DNA from: Trichormus sp. M33_DOE_039
Lineage (GTDB): Bacteria > Cyanobacteriota > Cyanobacteriia > Cyanobacteriales > Nostocaceae
Reading direction: 5' to 3'
Assembly (NCBI GenBank): GCA_015296085.1
Contig: DVDT01000105.1
Span: 1 to 64,000 of the forward strand
Length of the DNA: 64,000 nt
The notes beneath the pieces were generated by a model. The model saw nothing but the letters and a program-made list of their open reading frames with translations, was not told the DNA's origin and did not search any database. The position numbers were made by a program, and so were the translations under genes. Below are positions 35,066 through 43,614 of this stretch, piece after piece (position 1 is the first letter of the stretch; each line of letters starts with the position of its first letter).

Positions 35066-35632
35066 ATGAATTTGTATCGACGTTATTTCTTGATCTTAAT
35101 CACCGCTGTTGTGCTTGTGTCTTGTACATCAACGGAAATTTCCAGCAAGCCACAGCCTTATCCTACTCAATTGACCGAATCTTCCAAGATAGTGACTATA
35201 GATCAGAATTTCCCCGTAGCAATGGGTCAAACGATCTATGTTCCTGTTTATTCACATATTTATCATCACAATCGCCAGGAAATTTTCAATTTAGCCGTGA
35301 CACTTAGTATTCGTAATACAGATTTAACAAACTCTATCATTATTACTGCTGTGCGTTACTATGACACCAACGGTAAATTGCTCAAACAGTATTTGCAACA
35401 ACCTATTCAGCTTGATGCCCTAGCTTCCACTGATTTTTTCGTTAATCGAAATGATATGAGTGGAGGTCTAGGAGCAAACTTTATTGTCGAGTGGGTCTCT
35501 TCAACAACAGTAGCCGAGCCTGTAGTGGAAGCGGTGATGATAGGTAGTGACTTCCAGCAAGGTATTTCTTTTATCAGTCCTGGTAGGGTGATTAAACGTC
35601 AAACACTCAAACAGGTAGGTAGGGAGCAATAA
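35066..35632 (+). CDS. DUF3124-type lipoprotein
   Basis: A 188-residue predicted lipoprotein. The signal sequence MNLYRRYFLILITAVVLVSC ends in a lipobox with Cys20. The body is beta-rich: GQTIYVPVYSHIYHHN, VTLSIRNTDLTNSIIITAVRYYD and GANFIVEW. This pattern matches the family I know as DUF3124, of unknown function. ATG 35066 is chosen; a TTG one codon upstream is in frame. It follows anmK by 56 bp and might be co-transcribed with it. Confidence 0.8.
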   Translation: MNLYRRYFLILITAVVLVSCTSTEISSKPQPYPTQLTESSKIVTIDQNFPVAMGQTIYVPVYSHIYHHNRQEIFNLAVTLSIRNTDLTNSIIITAVRYYDTNGKLLKQYLQQPIQLDALASTDFFVNRNDMSGGLGANFIVEWVSSTTVAEPVVEAVMIGSDFQQGISFISPGRVIKRQTLKQVGREQ

Positions 35633-35802
35633 CTCCCCATTTGTTAACTATTGAGTGTGATACAAATTTCAATAATGTTGGGACAGATGGGGTATTGTGA
35701 ATTTTGAACTGCTATTATCCCTATTTTCCACCTGACATTTTGGGAATTCCAAATATATCTTTGTAATCTGAGGACTGCTCGATTACGGCAAGGAAGATAC
35801 AG

Positions 35803-36255
35803 GTGGCTCACACTTTTTTATTAGAACCAGGACGCTGGCTGATCCAAGGTAGTTGGCTAGAACGTCATGGAATGCCCATCAGTGTTAAGGGTATGACGTT
35901 GGTGGCATGGAATCGAGATAACTGGTTTACTATGGCGACAAAACTCATCTTTCCAGGAAGCGATCGCCCAGATATCTCTTTACAATACAAGGGGCGTTTG
36001 CATGAAGGAGAACGCCAATATACTTTTTTACTCCAGCATAGTGTACTTGGTCAGGTTGAAGGCGAAGGTTGGGTTGGACTAGAGGCGATCGTACAACGTT
36101 ATTGGGCAATTAGCGATCGGCAGCGTCGTAGTGGTTTTGAAACCATACATCGCATTTCAGAAAGTACATATTATCTCAATAGTGGGATTATGGCAGGTCA
36201 TTTTTTAATCAATACAATGGAGGCTAAATTAGAACTTCAGCCTGCAAATACTTAG
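35803..36255 (+). CDS. conserved hypothetical protein
   Basis: A 150-residue protein I do not recognise by family name. It starts at GTG 35803 with AAGGAAG a few bases upstream. It reads as a compact beta-sheet protein: EPGRWLIQGSWLERHGMPIS, FTMATKLIFPGSDRPDISLQ, YTFLLQHSVLGQVEGEGW, STYYLNSGIMAGHFLINTME. No signal peptide, membrane helix or catalytic signature is visible. The neighbours give no functional hint. Confidence 0.75.
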   Translation: MAHTFLLEPGRWLIQGSWLERHGMPISVKGMTLVAWNRDNWFTMATKLIFPGSDRPDISLQYKGRLHEGERQYTFLLQHSVLGQVEGEGWVGLEAIVQRYWAISDRQRRSGFETIHRISESTYYLNSGIMAGHFLINTMEAKLELQPANT

Positions 36256-36709
36256 TGATCTAACTTTTTTCAGCAGTGTGATTTCACGGTTAATTAGGGG
36301 ATCGGGAATAGGATTTTTCCTGTGTAGATATTCGATTCCCTAAGACTGTGAGTGACAATTATGTTTACGCTTGGCTCGAATAGACTTCCTGGTCTTTTTC
36401 TGTGAAAAATTGAGTTTGATTTGTCAGGAGCAAAAGCGTTAATTGTTTTCGACAAACTAGTATAATAAAAAACTATTAATAACTCAGTATACTGACTCAA
36501 TACCTATTTTATATCTGAGTTTTAGTTGTTGAAGTTATCTAGTTGAGTAAAACTGGGCAAACTAACACTACATCAAAGCCCAACTAGAAAATATCAGGAT
36601 ACATCTACCTATTTCATTAATTAAATTACACTTGTTCACCCCAGCACTTAACACCTATCTCTGAGGCTGGTGTCACCCACAGTTGTTAAACATTGGAGTC
36701 GAATGTTCT
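36256..36709. other. intergenic region upstream of the Ser/Thr kinase gene
   Basis: AT-rich 450-bp gap, no convincing gene or operator. Confidence 0.5.
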
Positions 36710-38281
36710 ATGTCAGACCCCAACATTGGCCGTTTTCTTGGTAAACGCTACCAATTGCAGGAATTAATTGGTACTGGCGCAATGGGTAGAGTATATCGTG
36801 CTAAGGATGTCTTGTTGGGAGGCGTACCGGTTGCTGTCAAATTTCTCGCTTTGTCCATACACAACGAAAAGATGCGGCTACAAGACAGATTTGTGCGAGA
36901 GGCAACAACCTGTGCCTTACTTGGGCAAAAAAGTATTCATATTGTAAGAGTGATGGACTATGGCGTAGATGAACATAACACTCCTTACTATGTTATGGAA
37001 TATCTACAAGGACAAAGCCTCAACCAGATCATCCGACAGCAACATTTATCTTTACCCCGCTTTTTGAGCATGACACGTCAAATCTGTTTGGGGTTAAAGT
37101 GTGCTCATGATGGTATCCCAGTTGATGGTTCAATTTACCCAATTATTCATCGGGATATTAAACCTAGCAATATGCTGGTGATTCAAGACCCCAGTTTTGG
37201 AGAATTGCTCAAAATTTTAGATTTTGGTATTGCTAAATTACTACAAGCTAATGGGGATCACACTAAATACTATTTAGGAACACTAGCATATTCATCTCCC
37301 GAACAAATGGAGGGTAAAGAACTAGATAATCGCTCAGATATTTATAGTTTGGGTGTGATGATGTTTGAAATGTTAACGGGAAAAATGCCACTGATGGCAT
37401 CAACCCATTCTTTTGGAGCATGGTATAAAGCCCATCACCATACAACACCACGCACTTTTGTAGAAGTTGCTCCTAGCTTACTCATTCCTAAAGAGTTGGA
37501 AAATTTAGTAATGAGTTGTTTGGCTAAAATAGTCAAAAGTCGCCCCCAAAGTATCAGTGAAATACTCCAAACTTTAGAGTCTATCGAACAGCATCAGCAG
37601 GCACGCTCTCTTAAACATGAAATTAAAAATGAAGATGATCAACCTACTAACACTGTCACGCTGAAAGCTGAACCGGAACATAAGACAAACGGCAACAGTC
37701 AATTACAATTAGCTCCCGTCAAAAATGAAATTACTTTCACAACATCTTGGCCGAAAAATAAACCGATAGCTGATATTGTTTTTCCTCAACCCGTTCCCAT
37801 CAATGGCGAGGTTGTGCCAGCTCTATGGGTCATGCTGCCACAACAAGAGATTATTCAACGTTTAGTGTGTAGCCGTTACAATCAATTTCTGTTCATAACT
37901 GCTCCCCACCCTATGATGTTGTGGATCACTGTTCTCTGCAATCGCAAATACGGAGCTAAATGGTTGCCTTACTACCTTGATCTCAAAACTAGCCTCGGTC
38001 AAGAGATGGTGAAATTAATGGTAAAAACAGGGTATTATCGCCTGCTATTGTTTGCGCGAGAATCACCAAATAGCTGTTCTCACATTCTTGTGGCTAGTAT
38101 CGCCTCCGCTCAATGTCAACGTCTACAACAGTGGATGATGTCTGCCAAAGCTATTGTGTCTGTAACTGATCCCCAAATTAGTAAAAATCTACTTAAACAG
38201 GAATATGAGAAGATTAAACCTAAAATTTTGGCTAAGTTAGACACAATTGATACTGATTCTGCATTTGATATCTCTGGTTAG
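36710..38281 (+). CDS. serine/threonine protein kinase (Hanks type)
   Basis: A 523-residue kinase. The catalytic domain (~residues 14-290) has the Gly loop LIGTGAMGRVYRA, the Lys in VPVAVKF, the catalytic HRDIKPSN (~147), DFGIAK and the APE-like SSPEQMEG with DIYSLGVMMFEML. After a low-complexity linker (~300-355) comes a C-terminal region without PASTA or membrane segments (KWLPYYLDLKTSLGQEMVKL, then YYRLLLFARE) that I do not recognise. ATG 36710 (MSDPNIGRF) is preferred over a TTG at 36683. Its target is unknown. Confidence 0.92.
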   Translation: MSDPNIGRFLGKRYQLQELIGTGAMGRVYRAKDVLLGGVPVAVKFLALSIHNEKMRLQDRFVREATTCALLGQKSIHIVRVMDYGVDEHNTPYYVMEYLQGQSLNQIIRQQHLSLPRFLSMTRQICLGLKCAHDGIPVDGSIYPIIHRDIKPSNMLVIQDPSFGELLKILDFGIAKLLQANGDHTKYYLGTLAYSSPEQMEGKELDNRSDIYSLGVMMFEMLTGKMPLMASTHSFGAWYKAHHHTTPRTFVEVAPSLLIPKELENLVMSCLAKIVKSRPQSISEILQTLESIEQHQQARSLKHEIKNEDDQPTNTVTLKAEPEHKTNGNSQLQLAPVKNEITFTTSWPKNKPIADIVFPQPVPINGEVVPALWVMLPQQEIIQRLVCSRYNQFLFITAPHPMMLWITVLCNRKYGAKWLPYYLDLKTSLGQEMVKLMVKTGYYRLLLFARESPNSCSHILVASIASAQCQRLQQWMMSAKAIVSVTDPQISKNLLKQEYEKIKPKILAKLDTIDTDSAFDISG

Positions 38282-38729
38282 AGCCAATTTTTACAGGTTA
38301 CATCTAACCTATATCAAAAATGTAAATTTTTATAAACAATATATATATCTAGGTTGTAACTAGTATTGGGAATAAATATAATAGTCCTCAGTGATGACTA
38401 CCAAGCAAGTGCTTAGTCAAATGCAGGTAGACTTGTGACTTCACCTATTACATTGGAAATGTAACTCTTTATAGGTAAAGTAAAATGAGTAATCAGCTAT
38501 GTAAGTAAGTTTACGAGATGGTTAGTTTTTGGGCTGACAAACCGGCCAAAACTATATTAAGTAAGCACGAAACGAACAAGGGCAAATTTGTCTGTCCCGA
38601 TTTTAAGTAATGCGATTTCAGTAGTGAAGTTAGCTGAATTTAAAGTTGACGCCCCAGCATCCCCAGCTCGTTTCCTCCCTGGAACTGAGCAAGAGAAGGA
38701 GGTCGCCCACTGCGACACACAAACTTCTT
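38282..38729. other. intergenic region between the kinase gene and nblA
   Basis: No gene supported. GTAAGTAAGTTTAC at 38501-38514 fits the NtcA consensus GTA-N8-TAC, but it lies downstream of both neighbouring genes. Confidence 0.5.
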
Positions 38730-38927
38730 CTATGCCAGAGTGGAACCTGAATCTAAGCCCCACTGATGCTTGAGCAGTTCTTGGTAAGTTGCCTCACGTA
38801 CAACCATTTGCTCATAGAGTTTGACTAAAAAGTCTTTTGCTTGGTCATGGCTCATGTTCTGTACTTGAGTAGCAAAAGAACGGATGCTGAACTGCTGTTC
38901 CAAAGAAAGTTCGATAGGTTGACTCAT
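38730..38927 (-). CDS. nblA: NblA, phycobilisome degradation adaptor
   Basis: A 65-residue protein that docks on phycobilisomes and brings ClpC-type protease to them during nitrogen or other starvation. It begins MSQPIELSLEQQFSIRSFAT and continues with QVQNMSHDQAKDFLVKLYEQ and a C-terminal REATYQELLKHQWG, the full two-helix family pattern. Starvation-induced expression is expected. The 600-bp upstream region is long, but I could not identify a clear NtcA or NblR site in it. Confidence 0.96.
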   Translation of the reverse strand: MSQPIELSLEQQFSIRSFATQVQNMSHDQAKDFLVKLYEQMVVREATYQELLKHQWGLDSGSTLA

Positions 38928-39523
38928 AATAGACTCCTAACAGACAACGCGTAAAGTTGAGTTTGGTGACAGAAGACCTATAAAGATAGGGACAACTTGC
39001 CATTTGCTACCAATTCTCTGTATTAAGAAAGATAACAACTATTCAAAAGTTTGCCCATATCCTCAGAGGGTAAATTTCTGTTGGTTTTTGTGGGACTAGA
39101 ACCTACGGAAATATAACTCAAGTCTGCTTTTGCAGGTTTTGAGGCAAATTTGGTAGGTAGAATATTCTTATTCCCTCTTATTTCCTACTTTTAGCTAGAA
39201 ATATGTCCTAAGGGATAATTTCTACAGAAGTGTGAAAATGAAAGGTATTAAGATCGCATTATATGCTGCTTACATTATGATGTGCAACATGTCAATCAAC
39301 TAAATTGTGTAATTTCAGCCGCCAATAGAGAAAACTTGGTTGCTAAGAGTATTTGTATCAAGTTGTAAATAGGAAAAATGCTCAGATTGAACAAAATGCT
39401 GAGTATATGTACTATAAAAATCGCGAAATCATGAAAAACGCGTCAAAATTCAATCATCACATTTGTGATGATTAATGCCTCTTACTTGAAGAAGGCAGGC
39501 TACTCTACTGCCTCCTGCCTGCT
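38928..39523. other. nblA upstream region and pphA downstream region
   Basis: About 600 bp, AT-rich. It contains an inverted repeat AAATTC/ATCACATTTGTGATGAT near 39450-39475 (ATCA-CATTTG-TGAT) shortly after the phosphatase gene. Otherwise I see no gene. Confidence 0.45.
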
Positions 39524-40243
39524 TCAATTACTCGATACAATCACGACAGTAATGTTATCGTGTCCACCTTGTTCTTTAGCGGCTTCTACAAGAGATATAG
39601 CAGCTTTATCCAAGTCATGGATGTCTTGGAGGCAATCAGCTATTTTTTCATCAACTAGTTCTTCGGTAAGACCATCGCTGCATAATAGTAAGCGATCGCC
39701 TGCTTGCACATCCAAGGGTTGAACATCTACTTGGTGTAAGTCTTCTCGACCTAAACAACGAGATAATACATGACGGAAGGGATGAATACGTGCTTCTTCG
39801 GCGGTGATATCACCAACTTTAATGGCTCTTGCTACCCAGGTATGGTCTTCTGTTACTTGTTCTAGTTGCAACTTTCGGAAACGGTACAGCCTAGAATCAC
39901 CAACATGGGCGCACCAAGGTGCGTCACGAAAAATTACAACTACCACGGTTGTACCCATATCAGCACGTTCAGGATGACTTTGCTGATCCTGTAGAATCGC
40001 TTCATTAGCTTGCCATAAAGCTTGCTCTAACAACTGTGTAGACGAATTAGCTGCGTCCCAATTGCTAACTAAGTATTGTTGGATTTCCTTCGTGGCGATG
40101 CGACTTGCTTCTTCCCCGCCTGCGTGACCACCCATCCCATCAGCAACAATGAAAAATCGGCCTTCTTGGTCGATATGGTAATGATCCTGATTATTAGAGC
40201 GAACAAGTCCCGGATCGCTAAGACCCGTGAAGTTAAGTTTCAT
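39524..40243 (-). CDS. pphA: PP2C-type Ser/Thr protein phosphatase, PphA-like
   Basis: A 239-residue metal-dependent phosphatase with the PP2C motifs in order: NNQDHY, FFIVADGMGGHAGGEEAS, RADMGTTVVVV, CAHVGDSRLYRF, LLLCSDGLTEEL and GGHDNITVVIV. The overall pattern closely follows PphA of Synechocystis, which dephosphorylates the nitrogen signal protein PII; that role is inferred. ATG 40243 (MKLNFTGLSD). It lies 18 bp downstream of the UbiB-like kinase gene on the same strand. Confidence 0.9.
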   Translation of the reverse strand: MKLNFTGLSDPGLVRSNNQDHYHIDQEGRFFIVADGMGGHAGGEEASRIATKEIQQYLVSNWDAANSSTQLLEQALWQANEAILQDQQSHPERADMGTTVVVVIFRDAPWCAHVGDSRLYRFRKLQLEQVTEDHTWVARAIKVGDITAEEARIHPFRHVLSRCLGREDLHQVDVQPLDVQAGDRLLLCSDGLTEELVDEKIADCLQDIHDLDKAAISLVEAAKEQGGHDNITVVIVSSN

Positions 40244-40261
40244 AGCGTTTCACTGCAACAA

Positions 40262-41998
40262 TTAATACATACGGTCATAACGGTCGAGGCGGAGAAGCAG
40301 TCGGATCAGTATTACCGAGACTGCTGCGGCAATTAAACCAGCCAGCAGTGCTAACCATACATAATGATTAACTAATAAAATTGTGGCTGAAAGGGTAAAT
40401 CCACTGATTATCACAGCATAGCTCATTGCTATCTGAATATTACTTTGCCGCCGTAAAAGTCGCTCTGTTTCTATGGAGCGTACTCGCAGGCGCATATCTC
40501 CCCGCTCTAGTTTTTCTAATGTATCTTCTAACCTACGTGGTAATCCGAACGCAGTGGTACTGACTTGCACGGCCTGACGACTTAATTCATTGAGGAAACT
40601 ATTGCTATCTGAACCATTCATATTGGTCATAAGCTGCATTGCGTATGGTTGGGCAACTTCCATAAAGTTAAACTCTGGATCTAAGCCTTTGCCTACGCCT
40701 TCGAGGGTGGAAAAAGCCCGCATCACGAAAGTAAAAGTTGCTGGGAATCTAAAAGGCTGATTATAAGCTATTTCGTATAAATCATCACTGATCGCAGACA
40801 CAGATTGAGCTTCAAAGGGCTTATCCATGAAATTATCGAGCATATACTGCACAGAACGCCGCACTGGCCCCATGTCATCTACGGGAGCGATCGCACCCAA
40901 CTCTATGAGAGACTGGACGACGCGATCGCCATCTTTTTGAGCAATGCCAAATAGGGTTTCCATCAGTCCTTCCCGGATATTGGATTTAATTCGCCCCATC
41001 ATGCCAAAGTCGTAGAAAATCAGCGAACCGTCAGGACTGACAGCAATATTACCAGGGTGGGGATCAGCATGGAAAAAGCCATCATTGAGTAATTGTAGTA
41101 AGTATGCTTGTGCGCCTTGACGCGCCACTGCTTTCCGATCTATGCCTGCTGCTTCTAAAGCCTCATATTGGCTAATTTTAATTCCCGGCAAATATTCTAA
41201 CGTCAGCACTCGTGGAGAGGCGTAACGCCAATAGACTTTCGGGACTTTCACCCAGTCATAACCGCGAAAGTTACGCCGAAAAGCGTCAGCATTGCGACCT
41301 TCATTGAGATAATCAATTTCTTCCCAAAGAATGCGGCAACACTCTTCGTAAATACCCATCCAATCTCGCCCCCGCCCCCATTTAGGATGGTTTTGAAAAT
41401 AGCGAGCTATACCCTTGAGAATTTGTAAATCAATCTCAAATAATTTTTTTAATCCGGGACGCTGTACCTTGACAACAACTGCTTCTCCGCTATGTAGTAC
41501 CGCTTTGTGTACTTGTCCCAAGCTAGCAGCTGCTAAAGGAATCGGTTCAAAACTTTGAAAAAGTTCTGGAATTTTTTTACCGAGTTCTTGCTCAACAATT
41601 TTTTCTACTTGCTCGTAGCTAAAAGCTGGTACTTTGTCTTGAAGTTTTGCTAACTCTTCTACATATTCGCTGGGGAAAATATCAGCGCGGGTAGAAAATA
41701 ACTGCCCAACCTTAATAAAGGTTGGCCCTAAATCCAGCAGAGTATTGCGAATCCAGACAGCTTGAGCCTTTCGTCGTGCTGCTTGTTTCGCTTCTGTGAC
41801 ACCGCCAGCATAGCTCCAAGATTTGTTGTACCGCCAAATTTTGAACATTAGGGTTAATACAAAACCCCAAATGTCCACGAATCGCCGCTTACTAGAGTAG
41901 TTTTCCCGATTCCAACGGTATGCTTTATCTGAATAACTAGTTTCCATAGGTTGTGCGTACCGTTGTATTTCTACTGAATCACCTGGAATAAAAGACAC
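40262..41998 (-). CDS. ABC1/UbiB family atypical kinase
   Basis: A 578-residue ABC1/AarF-domain protein, linked to quinone biosynthesis and membrane lipid handling. It has the KxGQ-type motif FIKVGQLFSTRADIFP, the Ala-rich loop AAASLGQVHKA, VVKVQRPGL, the acid loop GFFHADPHPGNIAV and DFGMMGR, and two C-terminal membrane helices (SYAVIISGFTLSATILLV, then LLAGLIAAAVSVILI). The start is probably GTG 41998 with AGGA upstream; ATG 41947 (METSYSDK) is possible. pphA follows at 18 bp. Confidence 0.9.
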   Translation of the reverse strand: MSFIPGDSVEIQRYAQPMETSYSDKAYRWNRENYSSKRRFVDIWGFVLTLMFKIWRYNKSWSYAGGVTEAKQAARRKAQAVWIRNTLLDLGPTFIKVGQLFSTRADIFPSEYVEELAKLQDKVPAFSYEQVEKIVEQELGKKIPELFQSFEPIPLAAASLGQVHKAVLHSGEAVVVKVQRPGLKKLFEIDLQILKGIARYFQNHPKWGRGRDWMGIYEECCRILWEEIDYLNEGRNADAFRRNFRGYDWVKVPKVYWRYASPRVLTLEYLPGIKISQYEALEAAGIDRKAVARQGAQAYLLQLLNDGFFHADPHPGNIAVSPDGSLIFYDFGMMGRIKSNIREGLMETLFGIAQKDGDRVVQSLIELGAIAPVDDMGPVRRSVQYMLDNFMDKPFEAQSVSAISDDLYEIAYNQPFRFPATFTFVMRAFSTLEGVGKGLDPEFNFMEVAQPYAMQLMTNMNGSDSNSFLNELSRQAVQVSTTAFGLPRRLEDTLEKLERGDMRLRVRSIETERLLRRQSNIQIAMSYAVIISGFTLSATILLVNHYVWLALLAGLIAAAVSVILIRLLLRLDRYDRMY

Positions 41999-42075
41999 TC
42001 TGATTCCTAAACTGTTTTCACAAAGAGTCAGTTGTCAATAATTCTTGAATAATGACTGTTGACCTATTAACAAAA

Positions 42076-42402
42076 TTAAACAGAACTGCTGCGATAACGT
42101 TGTAACTCGTTTCGCAACAGGGCAATTTCAGCACGTAGTTCATCAATTGTGGCTTGCAAGTCAACTCCATCTGTACCAGCTTGGGTAGTGCCTGTAGTAC
42201 TGTGGCCTGCTTCAGCCGCCGTCGCCGCACGGTTGGCTCGTTCGATAACTTCTTCTGTAAATTGGCGTAGTTGTTCTCTTGCCTCAGCATCAAATTTACC
42301 GATTTCGCTCAAAGCATCGGTCAAGGCGACTTCTAGGCGTTCGTTAACTACTTCAGCTAAGGCTCTGCCTACAAAAAAGGCTTGCACAAGGGGGTTACTC
42401 AT
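42076..42402 (-). CDS. DUF6825-like cyanobacterial protein
   Basis: A 108-residue mainly helical protein beginning MSNPLVQAFFVGRALAEVVN, then FDAEAREQLRQFTEEVIERA, and ending in a coiled-coil-like segment DELRAEIALLRNELQRYRSS. I recognise it as a conserved cyanobacterial/plastid family (DUF6825) without assigned function. It lies upstream of the UbiB-like gene on the same strand with a 77-bp gap. Confidence 0.85.
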   Translation of the reverse strand: MSNPLVQAFFVGRALAEVVNERLEVALTDALSEIGKFDAEAREQLRQFTEEVIERANRAATAAEAGHSTTGTTQAGTDGVDLQATIDELRAEIALLRNELQRYRSSSV

Positions 42403-42661
42403 AAATTTTTGTTACGCTCGTCCGCAAGAGAATTATAACTTGCCTGTATGCTTTGCGGCTTCTACTGGGGAGCTAAAGATTTCCATGACGCAATGCGCAA
42501 CTTCATCTCTGGCGATCGCTTTTTCTATTTCTCCATCTCCATTTTTCCTTACAAACAGTTAAATAACTATTGTTAAAAATATTGATTAATGGATGTATCA
42601 CTGGTATTTTCAGTATATTTTCGTATTACACAACCAAGACTGAACGACTGGAAGTCGCGGC

Positions 42662-42925
42662 TACATCGCGGGATTTCATTTATTAGATGGAGAATATCAA
42701 CCTATACAAGCAAATGAGCAAGGGCATTTGTGGAGTCATCAGCTAGAGTTATATTTGGGTGTTCATCAAGGACTATTGCGGTTTTTTACACGAGATGGAC
42801 AACTAGTCCCCACACCTGAAGAAACGGCGGAACAGGCACAACAACAAGCAGAACAAGCTCAACAACAATTAGCACGTTTGGCAGCGAAACTGCGGAAGTT
42901 AAATATCGACCCAGATACAATTTAG
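42662..42925 (+). pseudogene. 3' fragment of a Uma2 (DUF820) family gene
   Basis: The open stretch encodes only the tail of a Uma2-type protein: YIAGFHLLDGEYQPIQANEQ, then LWSHQLELYLGVHQGLLRFF, and the Gln/Ala coiled tail with PTPEETAEQAQQQAEQAQQQ. No start codon or catalytic core precedes it. An intact but different Uma2 gene lies at 43004-43591 on the other strand. Confidence 0.8.
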
Positions 42926-43003
42926 AAGACTGTGTTTGCCTGTTTTGATCGTTGATTTCTCATGAAGGCAAAAACAGGCGATCGCCTCGAACCTCCACAA
43001 TCA

Positions 43004-43591
43004 TTATTCTTCTTCTACCGCCAAATTTACACCTGCATAAATATCACTCAAAGCAATTTTAAACTCTATTGATTGGAGTGATAGAATAGCCTCATAAGAC
43101 TCATATTCTGTGAATACCCATTGACCATCAGTATTTCTATGAAACTGCTCTGCAAGGTGTTCATATTGGTCAATCATCAAGTATTCTTGCAGTGTTGGAA
43201 GAGAACGGTAATATCTAAATTTATTAGTTCTATCGTAATTTTCTGTCGATTGTGATAATACTTCTATAATCATTACGGGATTGGTAACTGTAGTAGTACC
43301 TTTTCCTTCATATGTTGGTTTTCCCTGAATAACTATGACATCAGGATAAGTGTATATGCGATAACGAGGTATCCATAATTTAACATCATCCATGTATATT
43401 TTATAATCTTTGCCTCGCATCTGCAATTTAAAATTGGCATAAAAATTACCTGCTATTTCACTGTGATTAGTCGTTCCACCAGCCATTGGGACAATTTCTC
43501 CATCTCTATATTCATTTCTGCATTCTGATGTTTCCTCTAGTTGTAAATATTCTTCGGTTGTGTAGTATTTACTTGCTGCTTGAGTTTGCAT
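43004..43591 (-). CDS. Uma2 family (DUF820) putative endonuclease
   Basis: A 195-residue protein of the restriction-endonuclease-like Uma2 family, very abundant in filamentous cyanobacteria. Seen are YYTTEEYLQLEETSECRNEY, GGTTNHSEIAGN, the core YPDVIVIQGKP followed by PVMIIEVLSQSTENYDRTNK (the D...ExLS pattern of the PD-(D/E)XK-like site) and LPTLQEYLMID. ATG 43591 (MQTQAASK) is preferred over a GTG 6 bp upstream. Biological role unknown. Confidence 0.9.
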   Translation of the reverse strand: MQTQAASKYYTTEEYLQLEETSECRNEYRDGEIVPMAGGTTNHSEIAGNFYANFKLQMRGKDYKIYMDDVKLWIPRYRIYTYPDVIVIQGKPTYEGKGTTTVTNPVMIIEVLSQSTENYDRTNKFRYYRSLPTLQEYLMIDQYEHLAEQFHRNTDGQWVFTEYESYEAILSLQSIEFKIALSDIYAGVNLAVEEE

Positions 43592-43614
43592 AATCACACC
43601 TTGTTGAATATCAA

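Noticed and set aside
38501-38514. GTAAGTAAGTTTAC, a GTA-N8-TAC NtcA-type site
   Set aside because: It lies downstream of both the kinase gene and nblA, with no gene start or fitting -10 box to serve, so it is probably a chance match.
38557-38773. Overlapping frames on both strands beside nblA
   Set aside because: They use the 3' end of nblA in other frames and have no family-like sequence.
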